In this document: one piece after another, positions 54,756 to 62,515 of the stretch | How positions within the stretch are numbered: position 1 is the first letter of the stretch | How the letters are laid out: each line of letters begins with the position of its first letter | Position numbers and translations under genes: made by a program | Notes under the pieces: model-generated | Told to the model about the DNA's origin: nothing | What the model saw: the letters and a program-made list of their open reading frames with translations, nothing else | The model's database searches: none | Source of the DNA: Paraburkholderia sp. | GTDB lineage: Bacteria > Pseudomonadota > Gammaproteobacteria > Burkholderiales > Burkholderiaceae | Direction of reading: 5' to 3' | DNA length: 64,000 bases | Assembly: GCF_028283785.1 (NCBI RefSeq) | Contig: NZ_JAPWKB010000005.1 | Span: 744,001 to 808,000, forward strand

Positions 54756-55154
54756 GTGGTGCATCTGCTCCATAGCTCGCGCGCAGAAAATGCCCATTTC
54801 CGATCGTCGTTTGATGCGCGTTTGAACAGCAATTCATCTGATGAAACGACACGCAGTATTTGATAAATGGCTGCAGCGTTTTACGATTTATCGTACTCGC
54901 CGTTTATTTAATTGAAAGCCCCGTGGCGCAAGGCTGCGCGGCCTGTCGGTGCGCTGGCACACAGACAGCATGTTGCACTGGCTTTACCGTGTCACTCGCG
55001 ATGTAACTAAGTTTATCGGAGTATGAAAAATTTTCCGAAGCAACAGTTATAATCAAGTGCGCAGGCAATAATTTCCCATAATAAAATGACCGCACATTAG
55101 CGGCACGATTTATGCTTTTCAACAAGCTCAAATGCGCGTTTCCCGGGGAGACTG
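54756..55154. other. AT-rich intergenic region, no gene seen
   Basis: About 400 bases, clearly more AT-rich than the surroundings, with no supported reading frame. A TATAAT at 55048-55053 and CATAAT/TAATAA runs near 55075 could be -10 elements for the next small gene, but no good -35 accompanies them. Confidence 0.45.
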
Positions 55155-55382
55155 ATGAATCACCATCAACTGGAAAAAGATATTGAACATCTGGAACACG
55201 TAATCTCGCATCTCAGCGCTGAAGACCGTATTCCTTTGTCGTATTGGCGTGGGCGGATTGAATCCGTGCAAGGCGCGAGTCTGGTGCCGTCGCAGGCGCA
55301 ACGCGTCAAACGTCTGAATGAAGCTTTGCGGGCGCTCGAAGCCACCCGCAGTCGTAGTCCAGTCAGCATGGGCGTCCGGTAA
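55155..55382 (+). CDS. Small hypothetical protein
   Basis: 75 residues, no named family. It is helical and charged (LEKDIEHLEHVISHLSAEDRIPLSYWRGRIES), with VKRLNEALRALEATR towards the end, and has no signal peptide or membrane helix. GGGGAG stands five bases before ATG, which makes translation likely. It lies after an AT-rich region and 163 bases before the esterase gene. The role is unknown. Confidence 0.65.
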   Translation: MNHHQLEKDIEHLEHVISHLSAEDRIPLSYWRGRIESVQGASLVPSQAQRVKRLNEALRALEATRSRSPVSMGVR

Positions 55383-55545
55383 CGTTCGGGCTTTAGTGTT
55401 CGCACGTTACGTAGCATCGCTGCTAGTGGTATTGGGGCTGCGCGTAAGTCGTCTATGGCCGTCGGCAGGTGCCGGCGGTCGTGAGTGTTGCGAGCCGGCA
55501 TTCGTCGGCGTGACTGGACCCTGCACGCCACCCTCAGGACAACCG

Positions 55546-56745
55546 ATGCAGACAGCAGGCTTCTCGCCGACGCGGCTCACCGCGTTGAATCATGCAATGC
55601 AACGCTATGTCGATAGCGGCGCGGTATCCGGTGTCGTGACGCTGGCCTGGCGGCGCGGCGAGATCGGCCATTTCGACGCGCTCGGCTGGCGCGACGATAT
55701 CGAACGTCTGCCGATGGCGCGCGACACGCTGTTTCGCATCGCGTCGATGACCAAGCCGGTCACCAGCGCCGCCACGATGATGCTGATCGAGGCAGACAAA
55801 CTCGCGCTCGACACGCCCATCGCACAATGGCTGCCCGAACTCGCGTCGTTGCGCGTGCTGAAAGAGCCGGCCGGCCCGCTCGATCAAACCGAGCCGGTGC
55901 GCGTGCCGCCGACCATTCTCGATCTGCTCACACATCGCGCCGGTTTCGCCTACCACTTCACGTCAACCGGACCGATCGCCGAAGCGTATTCGGCGACCTT
56001 CAACGGCATCGAATCCGACGGCGGCAACGACGCGTGGCTGCAACGCGTCGCGGCGTTGCCGCTGTTGTTCCAGCCCGGTTCGCGCTGGCACTACGGCATT
56101 GCAACCGACGTGCTCGGTCTGTTGATCGAGCGCGTCAGTGGATTGTCGCTGGGCGAGTTTTTCCGCACGCGCATTTTCGAACCGCTCGGTATGCGCGACA
56201 CCGCGTTCTGGGTGCCGTCCACGCATCTTTCGCGGCTGGCCACCGCGTACGGCATCGCGCCCGGCACCGAACGGCGCGTCATCGAAGACCATCCCGCGCA
56301 GAGTCGCTGGGCGAATCCGGCGCGCTTCCAAAGCGGCGGCGGTGGACTCGTATCCACGGCGTACGACTATCTACAATTTGCGCAGATGTTGCTCGGGCGC
56401 GGTCGGGTCGGCGCGGCGCGATTGCTGTCGCATCGCTCGGTCGACCTGATGCGCACCAACTTCCTGAGCGCCCGCCATCGCCGCGTGCCGGCGTTCGGGT
56501 ACAGAGTGTGGGCCGGCCAGGGTTTCGGACTCGGACTGTCGATCGTCGACGATCCCGCGCAGCAGTTGCCGCTCGGTTACCGGTCGATGGGATCGTTTGG
56601 ATGGCCGGGCGTCTTCGGCACGAGCTGGTTCGCGGACCCGGTCGAGCAGATGATCGGATTGATGATGATCCAGCGCCGCTCGATCGAACCGTTTCCGATG
56701 GCGCGCGATTTCGAACGGCGTCTATACGATGCCATTGACGACTAG
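55546..56745 (+). CDS. Serine hydrolase of the beta-lactamase / family VIII esterase type
   Basis: 399 residues. The active-site SxxK motif is SMTK in FRIASMTKPVTSAATMMLIE, near residue 63; the second motif region reads WHYGIATDVLGLLIERVSG with a tyrosine at the place of the usual YxN, and a FGWPGVFGTSWFADP segment near the end corresponds to the third motif of EstB-like esterases (WGG-type). No signal peptide is seen, so a cytoplasmic esterase is more likely than a periplasmic antibiotic hydrolase. AGGA precedes the ATG at 55546; the frame is open to 55318, where it overlaps the upstream gene. Confidence 0.88.
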   Translation: MQTAGFSPTRLTALNHAMQRYVDSGAVSGVVTLAWRRGEIGHFDALGWRDDIERLPMARDTLFRIASMTKPVTSAATMMLIEADKLALDTPIAQWLPELASLRVLKEPAGPLDQTEPVRVPPTILDLLTHRAGFAYHFTSTGPIAEAYSATFNGIESDGGNDAWLQRVAALPLLFQPGSRWHYGIATDVLGLLIERVSGLSLGEFFRTRIFEPLGMRDTAFWVPSTHLSRLATAYGIAPGTERRVIEDHPAQSRWANPARFQSGGGGLVSTAYDYLQFAQMLLGRGRVGAARLLSHRSVDLMRTNFLSARHRRVPAFGYRVWAGQGFGLGLSIVDDPAQQLPLGYRSMGSFGWPGVFGTSWFADPVEQMIGLMMIQRRSIEPFPMARDFERRLYDAIDD

Positions 56746-56832
56746 GCCGCAATGAATCAGACCACCCAACCGATCTCCGAGCCCATGCCGGTCCCCACAG
56801 CACTTTTCGAAACTGTCCTGGAGACACCATCT

Positions 56833-57135
56833 ATGGCCACTTACAAGCAATTGACCGCGCAGCTTGAAAAGCTGCAAAAGGAGATGGCGTCGGCACGCGA
56901 ACGCGAGGTCGCGCAGGCGATCGCCGACATTCGCCAGCAAATCGATGAATACGGCATCACGGCCGAAGAACTCGGCTTTGTCGAGAAACGTCCGGCGCCG
57001 CGCCGGGCGGTGTTGCCGCCGAAGTACCGGAATCCGAAAACGGGCGAGACATGGAGCGGGCGAGGCCGCGCGCCCGGCTGGCTGGCGGGCAAGAATCGCG
57101 AGCGGTATCTGATCAATGGCTCGGGCGAGCAGTGA
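56833..57135 (+). CDS. H-NS family nucleoid protein, short Burkholderia type
   Basis: 100 residues from MATYKQLTAQ. Residues 5-45 form a coiled coil (EKLQKEMASAREREVAQAIADI), and the C-terminal KYRNPKTGETWSGRGRAPGWL is the H-NS DNA-binding motif. These proteins silence AT-rich, often horizontally gained DNA. The frame is open to 56752 with an ATG there, but the family normally starts at the MATYK position and GGAG lies ten bases before it. The gene stands just upstream of a repeat-bearing region and the fimbrial operon, which it might silence (inference). Confidence 0.88.
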   Translation: MATYKQLTAQLEKLQKEMASAREREVAQAIADIRQQIDEYGITAEELGFVEKRPAPRRAVLPPKYRNPKTGETWSGRGRAPGWLAGKNRERYLINGSGEQ

Positions 57136-57224
57136 ATCGAGTAGCTGGGCGGCGCGTGCAACGCGCGTCGTTCCGGGTATCGGTGATGCCGCGCATGTGA
57201 TGCTGGGCACCGTTGGCCGGGCTC

Positions 57225-57244
57225 CCGAAAATGCTCACCTTTGA
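57225..57244 (-). repeat. Dispersed intergenic repeat core, copy 3
   Basis: On the minus strand AAGGTGAGCATTTTCGGGAG, a full match to the consensus, preceded by TCA and lying two bases from a 17-base perfect palindrome. Exact bounds of the core are 57222-57241 if counted without the TTGA flank. Confidence 0.6.
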
Positions 57245-57570
57245 CGCCGAACGTGACGTTCGGATCGCTCGTTGCGCCCGATCCCCGTCGTGAGTGGTTC
57301 GATTGTCGAGATCCGCTGAAGATGCCTTCCGACGCTTGCGCCGACAGAGGCATCGCAACCTGGTGCGACGTCCACGGGGTTGCCGCGTTATCGAAAAACC
57401 CTTTGTAGACAAGGCCTGCGCTGCGCAGCGGGCCGGACTGTCAGCCCCTTTAGTTCGCTCGCGTGAACCAGACGCGATCCATTGCCCGACGCATCGATGC
57501 CCTTCCGCTTCCGTTCATCGACGGCTGAACGCGCGAGCGTATTCGGCTCGTCGGCGCATTTGAAACCCTG

Positions 57571-57590
57571 CTCCTGAAAACCCTCACCTT
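57571..57590 (-). repeat. Dispersed intergenic repeat core, copy 4
   Basis: On the minus strand AAGGTGAGGGTTTTCAGGAG, one change from the consensus, preceded by TCA like copy 3 and lying close to a 20-base palindrome. Confidence 0.6.
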
Positions 57591-57910
57591 TGATTCCGCA
57601 CAGCATCAATGCTGTGCCGGTCATGCTTCCGCGCGCTCCCGACGAACGCCAGATCGGTCTTCATTTCGATAATCGAAATCCTCAATGGCAGTCGGAAAAC
57701 CCCTACGCATTTAAGACTCATCCTAAGGACCGCGGAAGATGGGGTTACTAGTATTTAAGCGTGTCCTGAACGTTGTATGAGCCTCTCGAAACGGGCGACT
57801 GGTTATCGAATGCGTCTGGCATTCGAATAGCCACGGACACACGACGTTCGGTGAATTGACCGAGTCGTCGTCCACATTGAACAGCATTTTTTTGATACGG
57901 AGCAATCACT

Positions 57911-58471
57911 ATGAAGTCTCTTTTCCCCTCGATCGCTGTCGTTGGTTTGATGAGCCTTGCGTCGGTTGCGGCGCATGCGTCAGACGGCACGATCACTATT
58001 ACTGGCACGGTGTCGGATTCGACGTGCTCGATCAATGGCATAGCGAGCGGTGACCATTCCGACAAGACGGTCGTTCTGCCGACGGTTACCGCTGGTTCTC
58101 TGGCATCGGCTGGCGCGGTTGCCGGTAAGTCGGGCCCATCCGATATCGTGTTTTCGCTAAGCGGCTGTACCGGTTCGGCAACCAAGGCCGTTGCACGTTT
58201 CGAGAACGGTCCCACTGTCGATCAAGGATCGGGCTATCTGAACAATCAGGCAGAGACGGGTGGCGCGAAGAATGTGCAAGTGAGTTTGCTGAATGCGTCG
58301 ATGCGACCGATCAACATCGCGACCGGCGAGAACAACGACCTCGCTTCGAACGGCGCGACCATCACCGGCGGCGCCGCTGAGGTGAAATATTTTGCCCAGT
58401 ACTACGCAACCGGCAAGGCCGAAGCCGGCGCAGTCGAAACATGGGCTCAATACTCGATGCAATACCAGTAA
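57911..58471 (+). CDS. Major fimbrial subunit, type 1 pilin family
   Basis: 186 residues. A signal peptide (SIAVVGLMSLASVAAHA) leads into the classic pilin opening TITITGTVSDSTCSI; two cysteines about 45 residues apart (STCSING, LSGCTG) form the family's disulfide, and the C-terminal AQYSMQYQ ends in the penultimate aromatic residue that chaperones and neighbours grip. GGAG lies nine bases before ATG. It is the first gene of a subunit-chaperone-usher operon; a hairpin after it probably raises its output relative to the other two. Confidence 0.9.
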   Translation: MKSLFPSIAVVGLMSLASVAAHASDGTITITGTVSDSTCSINGIASGDHSDKTVVLPTVTAGSLASAGAVAGKSGPSDIVFSLSGCTGSATKAVARFENGPTVDQGSGYLNNQAETGGAKNVQVSLLNASMRPINIATGENNDLASNGATITGGAAEVKYFAQYYATGKAEAGAVETWAQYSMQYQ

Positions 58472-58481
58472 TCAGCAGTCT

Positions 58482-58507
58482 GAGGCGTTCGCTCGGGCGA
58501 ACGCCTC
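58482..58507 (+). terminator. Intra-operon hairpin after the pilin gene
   Basis: An 11-base-pair perfect stem, GAGGCGTTCGC with GCGAACGCCTC, closes a TCGG loop 10 bases after the pilin stop and is followed by TTAAAC, too weak a T-tract for full termination. It likely works as a partial terminator or as a block to 3' decay. Confidence 0.7.
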
Positions 58508-58549
58508 TTAAACGGCCGTATTTCTAGAATGGAATAAAAGGTGGATGTC

Positions 58550-59293
58550 ATGAAGGTGCTTGGACGAATGGCGGTAAGTGTTGGTTTTGCATGTGCGCTG
58601 CTGGTCGGCAACGCACATGCAAGCGTGACGATCGGCGCAACGCGTGTTGTCTACCCCCTCGACCAGCGGGAAGTGACGATCAAACTGAATAACGATAGCC
58701 GGGAGCCGTCGCTGGTGCAGGTCTGGATGGACGAAGGCAACGCCGATGCGAAGCCAGGCGAAGTGAAGGTGCCGTTCGTGATCACGCCGCCGATTTTCCG
58801 AATGGAGGCGCAGAAATCGCAGACATTGCGCGTGATTTACAGCGGCGAAGCCGTACCGCAGGATCGCGAATCGGTTTACTGGCTGAACGTGCTCGACATT
58901 CCGCCGAAGGCTGCGGCAAAGGCTGAAGTCAACACGCTGCAGATGGCGTTTCGCACGCGGATCAAAGTATTCGTGCGGCCGGCGAAGTTGCCCGGCAAGC
59001 CTGAAGAGGCACCGTCGCGGCTCAGCTGGAAGATCGTGCCGTCGCCGGACGGCAACGGGCATGCGCTGAGCGTAACGAATCCCACGGCTTATCACGTTTC
59101 GTTTAGCGAAGTCGATGTAGTCGGTAGCGCGAACACATTCCGGAACGAAAAGGGTGGAATGGTCGCGCCGCACGCGACGGAAATCATTCCGGTCGCCACA
59201 TTGACGACCGTCCCGCAAGGCGCGACGGTGCATTACACCGCCATCAGCGACTACGGCGGCCAACTGGCCGGCGACGCACCTCTCGGTCAATAG
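58550..59293 (+). CDS. Periplasmic fimbrial chaperone (PapD/FimC family)
   Basis: 247 residues with a signal peptide ending at AHA. The two-domain chaperone is marked by ATRVVYPLDQREVTIKLNNDS, FVITPPIFRMEAQKSQTLRVIYSGE, ESVYWLNVLDIPP and the RTRIKVFVRP strand. The arginine and lysine that clamp the pilin C-terminus are present in TRVVYP and RIKVF. It folds pilin subunits in the periplasm and delivers them to the usher. ATG 58550 has AAGGTGG just upstream and is preferred to the in-frame GTG at 58541. Confidence 0.93.
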   Translation: MKVLGRMAVSVGFACALLVGNAHASVTIGATRVVYPLDQREVTIKLNNDSREPSLVQVWMDEGNADAKPGEVKVPFVITPPIFRMEAQKSQTLRVIYSGEAVPQDRESVYWLNVLDIPPKAAAKAEVNTLQMAFRTRIKVFVRPAKLPGKPEEAPSRLSWKIVPSPDGNGHALSVTNPTAYHVSFSEVDVVGSANTFRNEKGGMVAPHATEIIPVATLTTVPQGATVHYTAISDYGGQLAGDAPLGQ

Positions 59294-59432
59294 CGGACAC
59301 ACCCTCACGGGTCAGTTTCAGGGCCGCTGCGCCCTGTCCGTCTCTCCCTCAACGCCCTCCCGCGCGCGTCGCTTTCGCCACGCGCTGGGCCAAGTCGCGC
59401 CTGCTGTTCGTCCACGAGAAACCGGTCGGATC

Positions 59433-62132
59433 ATGAAACGCTCAACTGAAGTCCTCACGCACCGTCGAGCCAGTAGTCAGGCTTTATCGTGCGGACTGAG
59501 TCCTGTGTCCCTCGTTGTCATGGCGGCTTTCGGCACGATGGGCGGTGTGCACGCGGCGGAGATCGCGCCACAAACGGCGCCTGTTGCGTTCAATACGACG
59601 TTCTTGCAGACCAGCGGCGTGGGGAGCGTCGATTTCGCGCGGTTTGCACGCGGGAATGTCGTCTCGCCGGGTGTCTATCCGGTGGATATCTGGCTGAATG
59701 GCGTGCGCGTTGCGCAAGAGGACATCCGCTTTGTCGCGCCGCGTGAAGGCGAATCCGCCCGGGCCTGTTTGCCGGATGCGCTGCTGAGGCGTCTCGGCGT
59801 GGATTTCGCGAAAGTATCGCTGGACAGCCCGCAGGCGGCGGCAGATCGCACGACGCGCCACGATGTTGAAAACGGGGCGAACCGACGCGATGCCGACCTT
59901 GCCGGCAGCGCATGCGTCGATCTGACTTCGGTTGTGCCGGACGCATCGGTCGACTTCGACTTCGGCGAGCAGAAGCTCAACCTCAGCGTGCCGCAAAAGT
60001 ACATGACCACGGCTGCCCGTGGTTACGTGCCGCCGGAAATGTGGCAAGACGGCGTGAATGCGGGCTTTATCAGCTACAACGCGAACGCCTATCGTACGGC
60101 AGGGGCCGGCGTTCATTCGACGAACAGCTATCTCGGCTTGAACGCGGGCCTGAATCTCGGCGCGTGGCATTTTCGGCATCAATCGTCGGTGTCGGCGGGG
60201 ACTGGCCAGAAGACGCAGACCGACAATATCGCGACGTATCTCCAGCACGATCTGACGAAGCTGCGTTCGCAGGCAACGCTGGGCTATGCGAACACCACCG
60301 GCGATGTCTTCGACAGCGTGGCGTTTCGCGGTGCTCAGATTGCCACCGACGATCGTATGCTGCCGGAGTCGTTGCGTGGCTATGCACCGATCGTGCGTGG
60401 CGTCGCGGAATCGAACGCACGCGTCACGGTTCGTCAGAATGGCCAGGTGATCTACGAAACGAGCGTGTCGCCGGGTCCATTCGAAATCAAGGATCTTTAC
60501 GCAACCGGTTATAACGGCAACCTCAACGTCACTATCACCGAGGCGGATGGCCGCACGAAGACGTTCAGCGTACCGTACGCGTCGGTGGCGCAGTCGCTGC
60601 GCCCGGGCACCACCCGTTTCTCGGTGACGGCCGGTCAGTTACGCAATCAGAACCTCGAAGACAATCCAAACTTCACGCAGTTCACCATCCAGCGCGGCCT
60701 CACCAATCTGTTGACAGGGTACGGCGGCGCGGTCGCAGCGAACGGTTACATGGCCGCCAACCTCGGCGTTGCCTTGAATACACGATACGGCGCATTTTCG
60801 ACGGACGTGACCGGCGCGCAAACGCAAGTGCCGGAACACGGCTCGATGCGCGGTACGAGTCTGCGAATCGGTTACAGCAAGTTCATCGATCCGACCAATA
60901 CGAACGTGGCGATCGCTGCGTACCGGTTCTCCACGGCCGGTTACCTGAACCTCGCGGACGCGGCGTCGGTACGCGACATCGCGAAGCGCGGCGGCGACAT
61001 CGATTCCGTGTTTCGCGAGCGTGCCCGCGTTCAGATAACGGTCAATCAAAACTTCAAATCCGCGGGAACGGTGTTTCTGTCCGCGTCGACACGGCAGTAC
61101 TGGAATCGCGGCGGGAGCGACACGTTTTATCAGGCCGGGTACACGAACAGTTTCAAATACGGCACTTACAGCCTGACCGCGAGCCGCACGCGCGACATGA
61201 ACGGTCGGCCGTCGAGCGAATACTTCGTCAGCACGACGATTCCGCTAGGCCACAGCCAACACGCACCGCTGTTGACGACCACTCTGTCGCACAGCACGAA
61301 CGGCAGCAGCACTGCTCAGGCAAACGTCAGCGGTTCGCTCGGCGCCGACAATCAGTTCTCTTACAACGGCTACGGCTCGTACGCGCACAGCGGCGGCGAT
61401 AGCGGCAATATGGGTGTGAGCGGCGTGTATCGATCGCCGTATGCGCAACTGAGCGCGTCTGCAAGCGGCGGCTCGGGATCGAGCCAGGTGTCGGTTGGTG
61501 TCAGCGGGAGCGTAGTCGCCCATCCGGGCGGCGTGACTTTCTCGCAGACCGTCGGCGATACGTTCGGCATCGTGGAGGCGCCGGGTGCAGCGGGCGCGAA
61601 GATCAGCAGCGCGGCGGGGGTGAAGGTGGACGGCCGGGGTTATGCGGTAGTGCCCTATCTGACTCCTTACGGGATGAATACCGTCGACATCGACCCCAAG
61701 GGCACGTCGACGGACGTGGAGTTCGTGTCGACGTCGGAGCAGGCCGTGCCGCGTCTCGGCTCGGTGGTGCTGCTCAAGTACAAAATGGTGAGCGGTCGCG
61801 CCGCGCTGGTTCGCGCGCCGTTGCTGGGCGACCAGGCGCTGCCGTTCGGCGCCGACGTGACTGACGAAGCGGGTCATACCGTCGGCGTGGTCGCGCAGGA
61901 TAGCCGGATCTTCGCGCGCGGGCTGGAAAACAAGGGCTCGCTATTCGTGACGTGGGGCGAGGCGGCGTCGGAGCAATGCAGGATCGATTACGTGATGCCC
62001 CGGAAAGCCGCGAACGCCGCCGACGTCTATACGTCGATTGAAGGACACTGTCTGACGGGCGACGCCGCCCACGCCGTGAGCCCCGCAGGTTCCAGCCAGG
62101 CTGATGACGCTTCGCGGGCACGCGCAAATTAG
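59433..62132 (+). CDS. Outer-membrane fimbrial usher (FimD/PapC family)
   Basis: 899 residues, slightly longer than many ushers. A signal region ends near HAAE. The N-terminal domain (FNTTFLQTSGVGSVDFARFARGN; GVYPVDIWLNGV) binds chaperone-subunit pairs; the beta-barrel includes GLNLGAWHFRHQSS and LRGYAPIVRGVAESNARVTVRQNGQVIYETSVSPGPFEIKDL, with the plug domain between; the C-terminal domain ends with a cysteine pair (EQCRIDY; EGHCL). It secretes and assembles the pilus. It is the last recognisable gene of the operon. Confidence 0.95.
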   Translation: MKRSTEVLTHRRASSQALSCGLSPVSLVVMAAFGTMGGVHAAEIAPQTAPVAFNTTFLQTSGVGSVDFARFARGNVVSPGVYPVDIWLNGVRVAQEDIRFVAPREGESARACLPDALLRRLGVDFAKVSLDSPQAAADRTTRHDVENGANRRDADLAGSACVDLTSVVPDASVDFDFGEQKLNLSVPQKYMTTAARGYVPPEMWQDGVNAGFISYNANAYRTAGAGVHSTNSYLGLNAGLNLGAWHFRHQSSVSAGTGQKTQTDNIATYLQHDLTKLRSQATLGYANTTGDVFDSVAFRGAQIATDDRMLPESLRGYAPIVRGVAESNARVTVRQNGQVIYETSVSPGPFEIKDLYATGYNGNLNVTITEADGRTKTFSVPYASVAQSLRPGTTRFSVTAGQLRNQNLEDNPNFTQFTIQRGLTNLLTGYGGAVAANGYMAANLGVALNTRYGAFSTDVTGAQTQVPEHGSMRGTSLRIGYSKFIDPTNTNVAIAAYRFSTAGYLNLADAASVRDIAKRGGDIDSVFRERARVQITVNQNFKSAGTVFLSASTRQYWNRGGSDTFYQAGYTNSFKYGTYSLTASRTRDMNGRPSSEYFVSTTIPLGHSQHAPLLTTTLSHSTNGSSTAQANVSGSLGADNQFSYNGYGSYAHSGGDSGNMGVSGVYRSPYAQLSASASGGSGSSQVSVGVSGSVVAHPGGVTFSQTVGDTFGIVEAPGAAGAKISSAAGVKVDGRGYAVVPYLTPYGMNTVDIDPKGTSTDVEFVSTSEQAVPRLGSVVLLKYKMVSGRAALVRAPLLGDQALPFGADVTDEAGHTVGVVAQDSRIFARGLENKGSLFVTWGEAASEQCRIDYVMPRKAANAADVYTSIEGHCLTGDAAHAVSPAGSSQADDASRARAN

Positions 62133-62515
62133 GGCGCGGACGGGGAGGGGCCGCGACGCGTCGGTCCAGGCGTGCCGCTCGAAGTGGCTCGCCGCCGCCG
62201 ACGCCACCTTTTTCGCCGTACGTCGGCGATCCGGATTGCCCGAGCGCAGCGGGGATTGCTCAGGATTCAACGGTCAACGGTTTCCGACGACTGTCCCCAT
62301 GACGTGTATCATTCGTGTCCTGCGCTGTTCTGCGCCGGCAATTCCCGCTTTTTCGAACGCTTGTGCGTAACCTGCTCCTCGCGTGGCGCCGCCACTGCCT
62401 CAGCCGGGTTCACGTTGCGATCCTGCAATTCGCCGTCGCTTCGCGCCACGCGCGGTCAACTGGAACACGCCGTTCCGCCGATCGCCCGATCCTCTATTCG
62501 TGACCGCCAGTATCG
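62133..62515. other. Intergenic region between the usher gene and prfC
   Basis: About 380 bases with only short frames and no family match. No tip adhesin or minor pilin gene follows the usher here, and no T-tailed hairpin was seen. The prfC promoter should lie in this stretch. Confidence 0.45.

Larger units (their letters stand above)
57136..57910. other. Long intergenic region with dispersed repeats and palindromes before the fimbrial operon
   Basis: About 775 bases with no supported gene. It holds two copies of the dispersed repeat core on the minus strand (57225-57244 and 57571-57590), each followed within a few bases by a perfect palindrome: CCGAACGTGACGTTCGG at 57247-57263 and GCACAGCATCAATGCTGTGC at 57598-57617. 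Short frames here only translate the repeats. The last 200 bases should contain the fimbrial promoter; no clear -35/-10 pair was seen. Confidence 0.6.

Noticed and set aside
52029..57707. Shared 13-mer GAAAACCCCTACG at 52029-52041 and 57695-57707
   Set aside because: Two copies of a 13-mer are expected by chance in a window of this size. The similarity extends weakly into the flanks, so a common regulator site is possible but not supported.
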